Below, in pieces: positions 19,662 through 20,374 of a DNA stretch of 20,374 bases. Within the stretch, counting starts at the first letter, position 1, and each line of letters opens with the position of its first letter. Position numbers and translations under genes: made by a program. Origin of the DNA: Chromera velia (lineage: Eukaryota > Sar > Chromeraceae); the NCBI GenBank assembly GCA_018398765.1, contig JAHBMJ010000772.1:20001-40374 (forward strand). Reading direction: 5' to 3'. Below the pieces are notes generated by a model, which searched no databases, was not told the DNA's origin, and worked only from the letters and a program-made list of their open reading frames with translations.

Positions 19662-20374
19662 AAACATTCTTACTAGCCAGCATTCTAGACTTTTTCAGGC
19701 TAGATTCTAGACAGTAAAACAATGCTGAAACTACTTTACAGTCTATATTAGCATCTGGGTGCTAATGTGATGATGTATGATGATGTTATACGTAGTTATT
19801 ATTGGTTACTATACGTAGCTTATAACTTATAAAAACAGTAATATAAATGATCTGTCTTATTTAATCTTATTTAACTATTATTGCCGTATACTGCCGTCAA
19901 TATTAAAACCACCTTTTCCACAAGTATGACCACAACTCTCTAACCCCATGTGCCAGATTAAAACCGATTGTCAGTACCTTTTCGATAATTCCCTAACTTT
20001 ACGTGCCAGATTCGGACGGATTGTCGGTACCTTTTCCATAATTAACACTCCCATGTGCCAGATTAGCGCTGAAGACCCGCAATGCAGAACGTCCGCCATG
20101 TGATCTGATGCATTAGATTGCGTGCATCAGATTCACCTGTCAACACATCAGACGTCGTCACACGGTTTGGGGGGCGATGGGAGGGACCATTTTTTTAAAG
20201 ACTAAATTTAAGTGCCCTCTCACCTTCGCTTTCCGTGCCACTTTCAAAGTCTTTTCATGTCGAAGCTACCCTTTAACTTTTTTTGAAGTAAAATTTTATT
20301 TATGCATAGTATTTTTGTGTGTGTTCATACGTTTATGATCCCTATATAGGGGTGTAAGAACGGGGGGGGGGGGG
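19662..20374. other. A/T-rich intergenic DNA with tandem repeat
   Basis: No gene. It contains the tandem repeat at 19941-20064, short TGATG repeats near 19768-19785, and a run of G at the very end of the window. Confidence 0.45.
19941..20064. repeat. 52-53 bp tandem repeat, about 2.3 copies
   Basis: A(T/C)GTGCCAGATT occurs at 19948, 20001 and 20053. Between them GATTGTC(A/G)GTACCTTTTC(G/C)ATAATT is shared by the two full units. Spacing is 53 and 52 bases. Confidence 0.85.

Noticed and set aside
20362-20374. Terminal poly-G run as a biological element.
   Set aside because: It sits exactly at the window edge and could be a sequencing or assembly end effect.

Overview
The window looks like nuclear DNA of an intron-rich microbial eukaryote. 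Two multi-exon protein genes can be rebuilt from phase-compatible GT-AG introns, next to a decayed Ty3/gypsy-type LTR retrotransposon and large amounts of microsatellite DNA. A chromerid or coccidian-related alveolate is a possible host, because a secreted multi-PAN/apple-domain protein and many TGCATGC palindromes are present. That placement is inference and weak. Both host genes read cleanly in the standard genetic code.

Layout. Positions 1-2046 hold GC-rich, then mixed, sequence with no gene I can support. Positions 2047-9241 hold one degenerate gypsy element: short LTRs (169 and 182 bp, about 90% identical), a candidate primer-binding site, gag with a CCHC zinc knuckle, protease, reverse transcriptase, an RNase H remnant, integrase, and a charged C-terminal tail. 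Pol carries about 15 in-frame stops and substituted catalytic residues, but the reading frame is otherwise kept. A 1.09 kb foldback transposon with terminal inverted repeats and a 10-bp target duplication sits inside the RT; removing it with one duplication copy (1103 bp) puts the two halves of RT back in register. A repeat at 2395-2634 recurs at 19455-19661.

Positions 9242-11153 are mostly AT-rich and non-coding, with two small inverted repeats and a weak tRNA-like A-box remnant. At 11154-14899 on the minus strand is a five-exon gene (536 aa) whose topology and motifs match P2X ligand-gated channels. Every intron of it holds a microsatellite. About 500 bp of probable shared promoter separates it from a divergent plus-strand gene at 15403-18789: eight exons, 605 aa, a signal peptide, four PAN/apple domains and a Glu-rich acidic tail. 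Positions 18790-20374 hold trinucleotide and 52-53 bp tandem repeats, the second copy of the dispersed repeat, and a terminal G run.

How the genes may work together: the divergent pair would encode a plasma-membrane cation channel and a secreted or surface adhesin-like protein. Their head-to-head arrangement over palindrome-rich DNA suggests co-regulation, but nothing in the sequence proves a functional link. The most unusual signals are the splice donors (GTC rather than GTA/GTG in 8 of 11 introns), the nested foldback transposon, and the divergent P2X-like receptor lacking part of the usual ATP-contact lysines.
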